Assembly: GCA_046233115.1 (NCBI GenBank)
Contig: JBJXHM010000001.1
Span: 558,001-622,000 of the forward strand
From: JACOMY01 sp046233115
GTDB taxonomy: Bacteria > Pseudomonadota > Alphaproteobacteria > Kiloniellales > JACOMY01
DNA: 64,000 bases
Reading direction: 5' to 3'
Shown one piece after another: positions 45,942 to 53,454 of this stretch. Positions within the stretch are counted from its first letter, which is position 1, and every line of letters begins with the position of its first letter. The notes below the pieces were generated by a model, which was not told the DNA's origin, ran no database searches, and saw only the letters and a list, made by a program, of their open reading frames with translations. The translations under genes were made by a program, and so were the position numbers.

Positions 45942-46792
45942 GCTCTGGCTGCGGAGAAGAAGTTGATCCGGGCCGGCATGGCGAAGCCCTCCGGCGTCGC
46001 GTAGGGGCGAAAGCCCTCCTCGACCTTGGCGACGATGCGCTCCAGGTCGTCCGGCGTGCCGGAGAAGGCGCGCATGATGCGGGCGGCGGGGCCGATGTTG
46101 CTGGCGAGGCGGGTGACGCTTGCCAGGTCCATCGGCGTGCGCAGGACGACCGTCTCCAGCTCTGCCCGGCAGTCCGCCAGCCCGGCACGCTCGAGGATGC
46201 CGACGACCCGCTCGCGGTCGGCGAAGGCCAGCGGTCCTGGCGCATGAGGCGGAGTCGGCTCGGGCTTGCCGAGGACCGCGATGGCGGCCTCGCGCGGGAT
46301 CCCGAACCAGGGGTTCTCCTCCAACGCCGACCAGGCGGCCAGGTGCATGCGGCCGCCGTCGCCGAGACCGGTTGCGATGTTGGCGAAGGCGGCGACCGGG
46401 TCCTCGAAGAACATCACCCCGAAGCGCGAGACCGCGAGATCGAAGCCAGCGGGCTCGAAGGGATGGACCTGGGCGTCCGCTTCCCGGAACGCCAGGTTGT
46501 CGAGCCCCGCGGAGAGTCGGCGCTCCTCGGCACGCTGCAGCAGCGCCTTGGCGATATCGACAGCGAGCACGGAACCGGCCGGGCCGACCCGTCCGGCGAG
46601 ATTCAGGCTGAGGGCGCCGGCGCCACAGCCGATGTCCAGGATCTTCTGCCCCATCGCCGGGCCTGCGCGATCGAGCAAGCGATCGCTGACGGCCTGGAAG
46701 ACGTCGTCGATCTCGTGTTGCAGCGTGACCCATTTGAGGCCGCTTGCCGAGTTCCAGTAGTCGATCTGGTCTGCATTGCTGCCCTTGGTCAT
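45938..46792 (-). CDS. Class I SAM-dependent methyltransferase
   Basis: This 284-residue methyltransferase has the Rossmann motif I KILDIGCGAGALSLNLA (about residues 50-66), motif II VLAVDIAKALL and a later LAVSRFGVMFFEDP typical of UbiE-like (Methyltransf_11/25) small-molecule enzymes. The N-terminal DYWNSASGLKWVTLQHEIDDVFQAVSD is characteristic of this subfamily. The substrate is unknown. It is convergent with RTX 5, with overlapping stop codons. Confidence 0.92.
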   Translation of the reverse strand: MTKGSNADQIDYWNSASGLKWVTLQHEIDDVFQAVSDRLLDRAGPAMGQKILDIGCGAGALSLNLAGRVGPAGSVLAVDIAKALLQRAEERRLSAGLDNLAFREADAQVHPFEPAGFDLAVSRFGVMFFEDPVAAFANIATGLGDGGRMHLAAWSALEENPWFGIPREAAIAVLGKPEPTPPHAPGPLAFADRERVVGILERAGLADCRAELETVVLRTPMDLASVTRLASNIGPAARIMRAFSGTPDDLERIVAKVEEGFRPYATPEGFAMPARINFFSAARA

Positions 46793-47009
46793 GGATTCTT
46801 CCCCATCTACTCAGGAATTCGGGCCTCTGCGTCGCCGAACCGCGGCCTCACGGGAGCCTGGACAGCCGCGAGTGTGTCAGTCGCACGATGACTTTTCATC
46901 CCTCTTTCCCATTGGGTGAGGTCTTCGGGAACAATTTTGCTATTTGAATCTCAAGATCGGACTGTTGCTTACAACGAAACGCTGGAGCCTCCGGACGGCT
47001 CCGACCGGG

Positions 47010-47525
47010 TTAACTGGTCTCGTTGTTGCCGTCGCCTGACCGAAGGGACGCAGCAGCATCGCTATATTCGATGGCCCCATCCGGCAGCAGAAAGAGAATG
47101 CGGACCTTCCCACCGGTCGCCGCTGGCCAGTGATCCGAGCCGGGCGGGTAGACCGCCCAGCCGCGTGGATTCCCGTCGAAACGCCCTGCAGCCTTCTCAG
47201 GCATGATCGCGCAGACTTCGCCGTTGGGGTGTCGGTGATGCGGGCCGGTGAAGTCGATGAGCTGAACCACATCGATGCTGAACTGATGCGTCTTCTCGGA
47301 AGGCTCTATGACGCGGCCACCGAGACGGGGGCCACTGCCCTCTAGAGCCATCCAACCCTTTGTGATTCCGTCTTCGCAAAGCCTTTCCAGTTCGGTGAAA
47401 CAGGGGCCGTCTGGCGGGCAGACCTCGTTCAGGCGCTGCTCCAGATGGCTGTCCCACGCCAACCTCTGTGCTTCGATCATGACCGGGTTCAGGAGTGCCA
47501 GAAGGTCCAGGCGCTTCTCATCCAT
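47010..47525 (-). CDS. DUF4863 (PnbB-like) cupin-fold protein
   Basis: This 171-residue protein is of the DUF4863 family, which includes 4-hydroxylaminobenzoate lyase PnbB. Key elements are the N-terminal helix region (LDLLALLNPVMIEAQ), a cupin-like metal motif GPHHRHPNGEVCAIMPE and PPGSDHWPAATGGKVRILFLLPDG. Its actual substrate here is unknown, since no nitroaromatic pathway genes are nearby. It lies 40 bp downstream of the PfkB-type kinase on the same strand, and the two may be co-transcribed. Confidence 0.8.
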   Translation of the reverse strand: MDEKRLDLLALLNPVMIEAQRLAWDSHLEQRLNEVCPPDGPCFTELERLCEDGITKGWMALEGSGPRLGGRVIEPSEKTHQFSIDVVQLIDFTGPHHRHPNGEVCAIMPEKAAGRFDGNPRGWAVYPPGSDHWPAATGGKVRILFLLPDGAIEYSDAAASLRSGDGNNETS

Positions 47526-47565
47526 TCGTTCCTCCTCTGTGCAGGCAGCCGTCTACGGGACTGCT

Positions 47566-48561
47566 TCATCTGGAACCGCCGGTGGCCGACCCACTGCTCC
47601 GGCTTCCGGCTGCGGTGCGTTGCTCCTCTGCCAGGATCGCCTCGAGGATGGCTTCCGTGGTGGCGCGTTTGCAGAGCTCCGTGGCCTCGGTGGTGACGGC
47701 CGCCGCGGCCGCTGCGACGCCGAAGCGCCCGGCATCGACCAGGGACCAGCCCCGCGCCAGGCCCAGGGTGAGGGCGGCGACGTAGCTGTCGCCGGCGCCC
47801 ACGGCGCTCGCGACCTCCATCCGCGGCGGATGGATGTGGACCGCCGTCTCCGCCGTCGCCACCAGCGCGCCCTCGTCCCCCAGGGTCAGGATCACGGCCT
47901 CGGCCGCGCCCTCCGCCAGCAGGCTGCGGGCCAGATCGCTCGCCGAGGAGACATCGGGCATGCGGCCCTTCAGCAGGGCCTGCGCCTCGAAGCGGTCGGG
48001 CTTCACCAGGAAGGGCTTCGCGCCGAGGGCTGCCTCCAAGGCCGGCCCGGAGGTATCGAGGATCACCTTGGCGCCGCGCTGGCGGGCTCGCTCCGTCAGA
48101 TCGGCGTAGAAGTCGACGGGCAGGCCGGGCGGCAGGCTGCCGCTGAGCACGACGAAGCGCGGCCGCTGGAGCTCCAGCTGCCGTTCGAGCGCGGCGGTGA
48201 CCGCCGCCTGGTCTGCGGCGCTCCATTCCGGTCCCGGCAGCACGAAGCGGTAGCGCCGGCCGGTGACGCGCTCGGCCACCTGCAGGCTGGTCCGGGTCTC
48301 TCCCTGCCCCTGCCAGACCGCACAGTCGATGCCGCCGCGATCGAGCAGGCTCTTCAGATGCTGACCCGTGGCGCCGGCCAGGACCACAAAGGCGGTGCTC
48401 TCTCCGCCGAGCTCCTTGATCGCGCGAGAGACATTGATACCGCCGCCGCCGGGATCGTATTGCGGCGCCTCACAGCGCAGCTTGCGCTCCGTCTCCAACT
48501 GGCCGACCGCGGTGTTCACGTCCAGGGCGGGGTTGAGCGTGACCGTGAGGATCTCTGCCAT
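47566..48561 (-). CDS. PfkB-family phosphofructokinase (1-PFK/Pfk-2 type)
   Basis: This 331-residue ribokinase-fold sugar kinase opens with ILTVTLNPALDVN and the substrate motif GGGGINVSRAIKELGG. Later comes FVVLSGSLPPGLP, and near the C-terminus the catalytic AVGAGDSYVAALTLGL with the Asp general base. The pattern fits 1-phosphofructokinase or 6-phosphofructokinase 2; a tagatose-6-phosphate kinase role cannot be excluded. It is separated from the downstream DUF4863 gene by 40 bp and from the ADH gene by tandem palindromes. Confidence 0.9.
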   Translation of the reverse strand: MAEILTVTLNPALDVNTAVGQLETERKLRCEAPQYDPGGGGINVSRAIKELGGESTAFVVLAGATGQHLKSLLDRGGIDCAVWQGQGETRTSLQVAERVTGRRYRFVLPGPEWSAADQAAVTAALERQLELQRPRFVVLSGSLPPGLPVDFYADLTERARQRGAKVILDTSGPALEAALGAKPFLVKPDRFEAQALLKGRMPDVSSASDLARSLLAEGAAEAVILTLGDEGALVATAETAVHIHPPRMEVASAVGAGDSYVAALTLGLARGWSLVDAGRFGVAAAAAAVTTEATELCKRATTEAILEAILAEEQRTAAGSRSSGSATGGSR

Positions 48562-48583
48562 CGGGGCCTCCTTCCAGCGTGCT

Positions 48584-48634
48584 TAGAGCGGATCGCGATC
48601 AGGTGGAATCACCTGACCGCGTGAATCCGCTCTA
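48584..48634. repeat. REP-like two-level palindrome A
   Basis: Outer arms TAGAGCGGAT/ATCCGCTCTA enclose inner arms CAGGTG/CACCTG around GAAT. The element is in the intergenic space between pfkB and the ADH gene. It is followed at once by palindrome B, with TGTTTCAAAGGCG between the two. Confidence 0.8.
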
Positions 48635-48647
48635 TGTTTCAAAGGCG

Positions 48648-48699
48648 TAGAGCAGGATTCAGACGCCAGATTGTTTCGATCTGGTGCCATCCTGCTCTA
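48648..48699. repeat. REP-like two-level palindrome B
   Basis: Perfect 11-bp outer arms TAGAGCAGGAT/ATCCTGCTCTA enclose inner arms CCAGAT/ATCTGG around TGTTTCG. Its edge supplies the stop codon of the ADH gene (48697-48699), so the element has inserted at or grown into the gene end. Related sequence occurs at 12639-12688 and in part at about 49897-49940. Confidence 0.8.
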
Positions 48700-49836
48700 G
48701 CGGGAGGCTTCGAGCAGGCTCATGTAGTCCTCTGGTGAGGCTTTCCGCGGGTTGGTCGCATGGCAGTGATCGCCCTGGGCCAGGGTGATGACCTCTGGGA
48801 AGAGCGATTCGGGGACGCCCATCGCGTCCAGGCCGGCGGGAAGGCCGAGGCGCTGGTTCATCTCCTTGATCGCATCGCCGACGGTGAGACCGACCGCGAG
48901 GCCCATGGCTCCGGCCAGACGTTCCATGCGCTTCTCGGCCACGACCGAGGGGGCGGCGGCGTTGAAGGCCAGCACGGCCGGCATGAACACGGCATTGAGG
49001 GTCCCGTGGTGCAGACTGGGCATCAGGCCGCCCAGCGCGTGGCTGAGGCTGTGCACGCAGCCCAGGCCCTTCTGGAAGGCGAGTGCGCCCTGCATGGAGG
49101 CGCTCATCATGTTCAGCCGGGCATCGAGGTTCCCCGGCTCCTTGACCGCCAGCTCGATGTGGGCCCAGGCGCGCTGCAGGCCGTCGAAGGCGATACCGTC
49201 CGCCGGCGGATTGAACAGCGGCGAGAGGAAGGTCTCGATGCAGTGGGCGATGGCGTCCATCCCGGTCGCCGCGGTGAGGAAAGGCGGCAGGCCGACCGTC
49301 AGTTCCGGGTCGCAGATCGCCGACTTCGGGATCAGGTGGGGCGAGATCAGCCCCAGCTTGCGCTTGTCGTCGAGGATGATCACCGCGGCACGGCCCACCT
49401 CGCTGCCGGTGCCGGCGGTCGTCGGCACGGCGATGACGGGGGCGGTGGCGGCGGTGACCCGCGCCACCCCGCCCTCGACCGCGGCGTAGCTCGCCAGCGG
49501 CCCCTCGTGGGTCGCCGCCAGGGCGATCGCCTTGGCCAGGTCGATCGAGGAGCCGCCGCCGATGGCGATCAGACTGTCGCTGCCGGAGGACTTGAACAGC
49601 TCTGCGCCCGCCCTTGCGGCGGCTTCGGTCGGGTTGGAGGGCGTCTGGTCGAAGACGCTGTAGGGCCGTTCGGCGCCTAGCGCCGCGCAGCAGCGCTCGA
49701 CCAGGCCGGTGGCGCGCACGCCGGCGTCGGTGACCACCAGCGGACGGGTGATGCCGACCCGCGCGCACTCGGCGCCAAGTTCGGCAATCACGCCGCAACC
49801 GAACTGGATCGTCGTCAGATAGTTGATGGTCGCCAT
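48697..49836 (-). CDS. Iron-containing alcohol dehydrogenase
   Basis: This 379-residue group III (Fe-dependent) alcohol dehydrogenase has an NAD-binding N-terminal half with GGGSSIDLAKAIAL and PTTAGTGSEVGRAAVI. Metal ligands lie in the C-terminal half: Asp and His in GMDAIAHCIE, His in GCVHSLSHALGG and His in LHHGTLNAV. The alcohol or aldehyde substrate is unknown. Its TAG stop falls inside a REP-like palindrome. A promoter is expected in 49837-49940. Confidence 0.95.
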   Translation of the reverse strand: MATINYLTTIQFGCGVIAELGAECARVGITRPLVVTDAGVRATGLVERCCAALGAERPYSVFDQTPSNPTEAAARAGAELFKSSGSDSLIAIGGGSSIDLAKAIALAATHEGPLASYAAVEGGVARVTAATAPVIAVPTTAGTGSEVGRAAVIILDDKRKLGLISPHLIPKSAICDPELTVGLPPFLTAATGMDAIAHCIETFLSPLFNPPADGIAFDGLQRAWAHIELAVKEPGNLDARLNMMSASMQGALAFQKGLGCVHSLSHALGGLMPSLHHGTLNAVFMPAVLAFNAAAPSVVAEKRMERLAGAMGLAVGLTVGDAIKEMNQRLGLPAGLDAMGVPESLFPEVITLAQGDHCHATNPRKASPEDYMSLLEASR

Positions 49837-49860
49837 GGATCGCTTCGCCCCCTGTACTCG

Positions 49861-49884
49861 TTGACCGCCTGATTGACCGCCTGA
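49861..49884. repeat. 12-bp direct repeat, two copies
   Basis: TTGACCGCCTGA occurs twice back to back. It lies 25 bp upstream of the ADH start codon and may be part of its promoter or operator region. Confidence 0.6.
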
Positions 49885-49944
49885 ATTCTCTCGAATTTCA
49901 AACTAGTAGAGCGGGAACTTGGCGGCAAATCGAATCGGTCACAA

Positions 49945-49996
49945 GGAACGTCTTTTGGGAACGTCTTTTGGGAGCGTCTTTTGGGGGACTCTTTTC
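49945..49996. repeat. 13-bp tandem repeat, four copies
   Basis: GGAACGTCTTTTG is repeated exactly twice, followed by GGAGCGTCTTTTG and a degenerate fourth unit GGGGACTCTTTTC that runs into the GNAT stop codon (49995-49997). The short period and near identity indicate recent slippage. Confidence 0.8.
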
Positions 49997-50486
49997 AGAT
50001 CGCCGCCTCGAAACGCTGTTCGCGGACGCCGCCCTGCCACTGGTCCACCGCGCTCTCCTCGGTCAGGCGGAAGCCCGCGGCCTCGTAGAGATGGCGCGCC
50101 GCATCGAGGCCGGCGAAGGTGGTGAGGTAGATTCGGCGATAGCCGCGGGCCCGGCAGAAGGCCATGGCCTCGTCCATCAGGCGGCGGCCCAGGCCCTGGC
50201 CTCTGACAGCGTCCGAGACCACGAACCAGCGCAGGTGGGCGCCGGCACCGTCCGCCTCTTCGCCGTCGATGGTGATCGAGGCGACCAGGCGCTCGCCGGC
50301 ATAGGCGCAGCGGAAGAGGTCGCGGACCGGGTCCTGCCGGGCCAGGAAGGCCGAGAGTTCGCCGGCGACCTTGGTCTCGAAGGCGCGTCCGAAGCCCCAG
50401 TTGGGGGCATAGTAGTCCATGTGCAGGCCGACCACTCCGGCCAGCGCGCCGGGCCGATAGTCGGTGAAGGCCAGGCTCTCGCTCAT
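49995..50486 (-). CDS. GNAT family N-acetyltransferase
   Basis: This 163-residue GNAT enzyme has the acetyl-CoA pyrophosphate-binding motif RGQGLGRRLMDEA (V-R-x-x-G-x-G) after the WFVVSDAV strand and ends with AARHLYEAAGFRLTEE, the motif B region. The fold is complete; the acceptor is unknown. The gene overlaps the upstream tetR by 4 bp (ATGA), so the regulator and enzyme are translated together. Its stop codon touches a 13-bp tandem repeat. Confidence 0.92.
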   Translation of the reverse strand: MSESLAFTDYRPGALAGVVGLHMDYYAPNWGFGRAFETKVAGELSAFLARQDPVRDLFRCAYAGERLVASITIDGEEADGAGAHLRWFVVSDAVRGQGLGRRLMDEAMAFCRARGYRRIYLTTFAGLDAARHLYEAAGFRLTEESAVDQWQGGVREQRFEAAI

Positions 50487-51100
50487 GCCATGTCTCCCAG
50501 CAGGCGTTGCAGCAGCCCTTCGGCGAAGGCCGTGTCGAGCGGGCCGTCGCCGACCAGCAGGCGATACCAGATCGCCCCCAGGATCAGGTCGGTGGTCAGC
50601 GCGCTGTCATGGTCGGCCGGCAGCAGTCCTGCCGCCTTGGCCTCGGCCAGCGGGCGGCGGAGGATGTCGCTGCGCTGACCGATGAAGCGTCGACGGAAGG
50701 CCTGCGACAGGCGGGGATCGCCCTGGGCCTCGACGATCAGCCCGGCCAGGATGCGACCGGCTGGCGTTTCGCGGTAGATCCAGAAGAGCCGGGTCAGACG
50801 GGCCAGCAGCGTCGCCCGTGGGCTCCCGGCCTCGACGGTCAGGCCGTCCAGGGGGACCAGGCGCTCGTAGACGTCCATGTAGAGCCGGGCCTTGCTGCCC
50901 CACCAGCGATAGATGGTCTGCTTGCCGGCGCCGGCGCGCGCGGCCACGGCCTCCAGATTGGCGCCGATGTAGCCCTGTTCGCCGGCCAGCTCGGCCGCGG
51001 CGGTGAGGATCGCCTCCTGGGTGCTGTGCGAGCGCTTGCGGCCCTCGCGTGGCCGCCCAAGGGGACGGTCCGATGGCTGAGCCCCTGATGTCTGGTCCAT
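50483..51100 (-). CDS. TetR family transcriptional regulator
   Basis: This 205-residue protein has an N-terminal TetR DNA-binding domain (about residues 28-75: QEAILTAAAELAGEQGY, then VAARAGAGKQTIYRWWGSKARLY) and an all-helical ligand domain. The N-terminal 25 residues are basic and polar. It is the first gene of a two-gene unit with the GNAT enzyme, which it may regulate, and it is divergent from ilvC with about 180 bp between starts. Confidence 0.92.
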   Translation of the reverse strand: MDQTSGAQPSDRPLGRPREGRKRSHSTQEAILTAAAELAGEQGYIGANLEAVAARAGAGKQTIYRWWGSKARLYMDVYERLVPLDGLTVEAGSPRATLLARLTRLFWIYRETPAGRILAGLIVEAQGDPRLSQAFRRRFIGQRSDILRRPLAEAKAAGLLPADHDSALTTDLILGAIWYRLLVGDGPLDTAFAEGLLQRLLGDMA

Positions 51101-51279
51101 GCTGGTTATCTAGACGAGACGATCCGTATCGACAAGTGGCATCGGCAGCGCCGACCTGACTGCCAATCCCCTTCATGCAGGGCAGATCGGCGTCGCTAGT
51201 GCTTGCATTGGCCGGCCCGGGGCCTCTAAGAACGCGGCTTCGCTTTACTATGCAGCAGTTTCTCAAAAGGGGGATCGCC

Positions 51280-52299
51280 ATGCGCGTCTATTACGACCGG
51301 GACGCCGATGTGAATCTGATCAAGGGCAAGAAGGTGGTCATCGTCGGCTATGGCAGCCAGGGCCACGCTCATGCCATGAACCTGCGTGATTCCGGTGTCG
51401 CCGACGTGCGCATCGCGCTGCGCGCCGGCTCCGCCACGCGCAAGAAGGCCGAGGCCGCGGGCTTCGCCGTGATGACCCCGGCCGAGGCTGCCGCCTGGGC
51501 CGACGTGGTGATGATGCTGACCCCGGACGAGCTCCAGGCCGACATCTATCGCGACGACCTGGCCGACAACATGAAGGAAGGTGCAGCGATCGTCTTCGCG
51601 CACGGCCTGAACGTCCACTTCAACCTGATCGAGGCCCGTAAGGACCTGGACGTCTTCATGGTGGCGCCGAAGGGCCCCGGCCACACCGTGCGCAGCGAGT
51701 ACCTGCGCGGCGGCGGCGTGCCCTGCCTGATTGCGGTGCACCAGAATGCCAGCGGCAACGCCCAGGAGCTGGGCCTGTCCTACGCTTCCGCCATTGGCGG
51801 CGGCCGCGCCGGCATCATCGAGACCACCTTCAAGGAGGAGTGCGAGACCGACCTCTTCGGCGAGCAGGTGGTGCTCTGCGGCGGTCTCACCGCGCTGATC
51901 GAGGCCGGCTACGAGACCCTGGTCGAGGCCGGCTATGCGCCGGAGATGGCCTACTTCGAGTGCCTGCACGAGGTGAAGCTGATCGTGGACCTGATCTACG
52001 AGGGCGGCCTCGCCAACATGCGCTACTCGATCTCCAACACGGCCGAGTACGGCGACTACACCCGCGGCCCCCGCGTGGTGACCGACGAGACCAAGGCCGA
52101 AATGAAGCGCATCCTGGACGATATCCAGTCCGGCCGCTTCACCCGCGACTGGGTGCTGGAGAACAAGGCCGGCACGCCGTCCTTCAAGGCCATGCGCCGG
52201 CGCAGCGCCGAGCACTCGATCGAGGAGGTCGGTGAGCGGCTGCGGGCGATGATGCCCTGGATTGCGGCCAACAAGCTGGTCGACAAGGACAAGAACTAG
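51280..52299 (+). CDS. ilvC: Ketol-acid reductoisomerase
   Basis: This 339-residue class I KARI catalyses the isomerisation and NADPH-dependent reduction of acetolactate or acetohydroxybutyrate in branched-chain amino acid synthesis. The Rossmann motif VVIVGYGSQGHAHA, the KGPGH region (APKGPGHTVRSEY) and the metal ligands in ETDLFGEQ and CLHEVKLIVDLIYEGG are all present. ATG 51280 is chosen from the MRVYYDRDAD opening and the AAAAGGGGG ribosome site. leuA, of the same pathway, lies 1.2 kb downstream. Confidence 0.98.
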   Translation: MRVYYDRDADVNLIKGKKVVIVGYGSQGHAHAMNLRDSGVADVRIALRAGSATRKKAEAAGFAVMTPAEAAAWADVVMMLTPDELQADIYRDDLADNMKEGAAIVFAHGLNVHFNLIEARKDLDVFMVAPKGPGHTVRSEYLRGGGVPCLIAVHQNASGNAQELGLSYASAIGGGRAGIIETTFKEECETDLFGEQVVLCGGLTALIEAGYETLVEAGYAPEMAYFECLHEVKLIVDLIYEGGLANMRYSISNTAEYGDYTRGPRVVTDETKAEMKRILDDIQSGRFTRDWVLENKAGTPSFKAMRRRSAEHSIEEVGERLRAMMPWIAANKLVDKDKN

Positions 52300-52313
52300 C
52301 CTTGTCCCGGTTC

Positions 52314-52342
52314 GCCCCCGCCACGCATCAGCCGGCGGGGGC
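52314..52342 (+). promoter_or_regulatory. GC-rich stem-loop before the TauE/SafE gene
   Basis: A perfect 9-bp stem GCCCCCGCC/GGCGGGGGC with an 11-base loop lies 14 bp after the ilvC stop and 5 bp before the next ATG. There is no U run, so it may be a pause or terminator, or may hide the ribosome site of the permease gene. Confidence 0.6.
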
Positions 52343-52347
52343 GGCCC

Positions 52348-53079
52348 ATGCCCTTTGACTGGGCGGTCTGGCTGCCGCTGGCGCTGGCGGCACTCGTGGC
52401 CGGACTGGTTCGGGGCTTTGCCGGCTTCGGGCCGGCGATGATCTTCGTACCGCTCGCCAGCATCGTCATCGAGCCCTGGCGGGCCGTCGTCATCCTCTTC
52501 TTCATGGAACTGGTGATGCCGCTGCCGATGCTGCCGCGGGCGCTGAAGCAGTGCCTGTGGCGCGAGGTGGCGCCGCTTACCCTGGGTGCTGCGCTCACCT
52601 TTCCGGTCGGTGCCTACTTCCTGATCTCGGTCGATCCTACGGCGCTGCGTTGGGCCTTGTCGGTCCTGGCGCTGGCGGTGGTCGCCGCGCTGGCATCGGG
52701 CTGGCGCTATCATCGCGTGCCGACGCTCTGGCTCTCCGGCTTCGTCGGCTGCCTCTCCGGCGGCCTCGGCGGCTTGGCCGGCTTCTACGGACCACCGATT
52801 GCGCTCTTCTGGCTGGGCGGGCAGAGCAGCGGCAGCCGGATCAGGGCCAACATCGTGGTCTATCTGGCAGCGATGGTGGTGGTCGCTGGAATCTGCTATG
52901 CAGCCTTCGGCTTGCTAAGCTATTCAGTGGCTTGGGACGCAATCTTGGTCGGGCCTCTCTACGGCCTGGGGATCTATGTCGGGGTACGGCTCTTCGGTTT
53001 GGCCTCCGAGCTCACCTTCCGGCGGATCGCCTACCTGCTGATCGCCGGCGCCGCACTGCTGGGCCTGCCGATCTTCTGA
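52348..53079 (+). CDS. TauE/SafE-type sulfite exporter family permease
   Basis: This 243-residue membrane protein has about eight helices. The TauE/SafE pattern is visible in LAALVAGLVRGFAGFGPAMIFVPL near the N-terminus and the repeated LSGFVGCLSGGLGGLAGFYGPPIALFWL in the second half. Such permeases are implicated in export of sulfite or sulfonated organic anions, and the substrate here is unknown. It follows ilvC by 48 bp through a strong stem-loop and has no visible link to leucine synthesis. Confidence 0.9.
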   Translation: MPFDWAVWLPLALAALVAGLVRGFAGFGPAMIFVPLASIVIEPWRAVVILFFMELVMPLPMLPRALKQCLWREVAPLTLGAALTFPVGAYFLISVDPTALRWALSVLALAVVAALASGWRYHRVPTLWLSGFVGCLSGGLGGLAGFYGPPIALFWLGGQSSGSRIRANIVVYLAAMVVVAGICYAAFGLLSYSVAWDAILVGPLYGLGIYVGVRLFGLASELTFRRIAYLLIAGAALLGLPIF

Positions 53080-53217
53080 CGGCAGTGGGTCCGGGCAGGC
53101 GGTACCGCAAGGAAAATGCGCCACGCACGGCAGGGCTGCAATTCCGGGCTTGTCAAACGCGTGGGGTCGGCATAACTATGCCGTCGATCCCGCCACTGAC
53201 AGCGGAACCAGGAGCCC

Positions 53218-53331
53218 ATGACCCGGCAGAGGACCAGCATTGAGAGCACGACGGCCGTTTCGGCCGCTGCCCTGCTGCGTCCGGAGGCTATTGGCCTCGG
53301 CGGGCTCCTTCTTCTCCTTATCTGCCCCTGA
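53218..53331 (+). CDS. leuL: Leucine-rich leader peptide upstream of leuA
   Basis: This 37-residue open frame starts at ATG 53218, has GGAGCCC just upstream and ends ...GGLLLLLICP at TGA 53329-53331. Five consecutive Leu codons (CTC CTT CTT CTC CTT) followed by Ile are what a ribosome-stalling attenuator for leucine synthesis needs. Two alternative hairpins follow within 40 bp and leuA starts 123 bp downstream. Leader peptides of this kind control leu and ilv genes in many proteobacteria; the peptide itself is probably not functional. Confidence 0.75.
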   Translation: MTRQRTSIESTTAVSAAALLRPEAIGLGGLLLLLICP

Positions 53332-53339
53332 ACGCTACA

Positions 53340-53368
53340 GCCGGCGCGCCTGCCGGCAAGCGGGCAGG
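53340..53368 (+). promoter_or_regulatory. Mutually exclusive hairpins of the leuA attenuator
   Basis: Hairpin 1 pairs GCCGGC 53340-53345 with 53352-53357. Hairpin 2 pairs CCTGCC 53349-53354 with GGCAGG 53363-53368. They share bases, so only one can form. This is the switch expected downstream of a stalling leader peptide. No U run follows, so termination may be Rho-aided. Confidence 0.6.
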
Positions 53369-53454
53369 GGGATCATCTAACGCACGACGAACACCAGCAG
53401 ATGATTGGCCGATGCAGGGCGTAACGCCGCCGGCCCCCGAGTAAGGACAGAACC

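Noticed and set aside
44313..46733. Very long leftward open frame crossing RTX 5 and the methyltransferase
   Set aside because: It is antisense to RTX 5 and out of frame with the methyltransferase, which has a clear SAM motif in another frame. The product looks like Arg/Gly-rich noise.
51175..51279. Possible leader peptide before ilvC
   Set aside because: The short frame upstream has no run of branched-chain codons and no following hairpin pair, in contrast with leuA.
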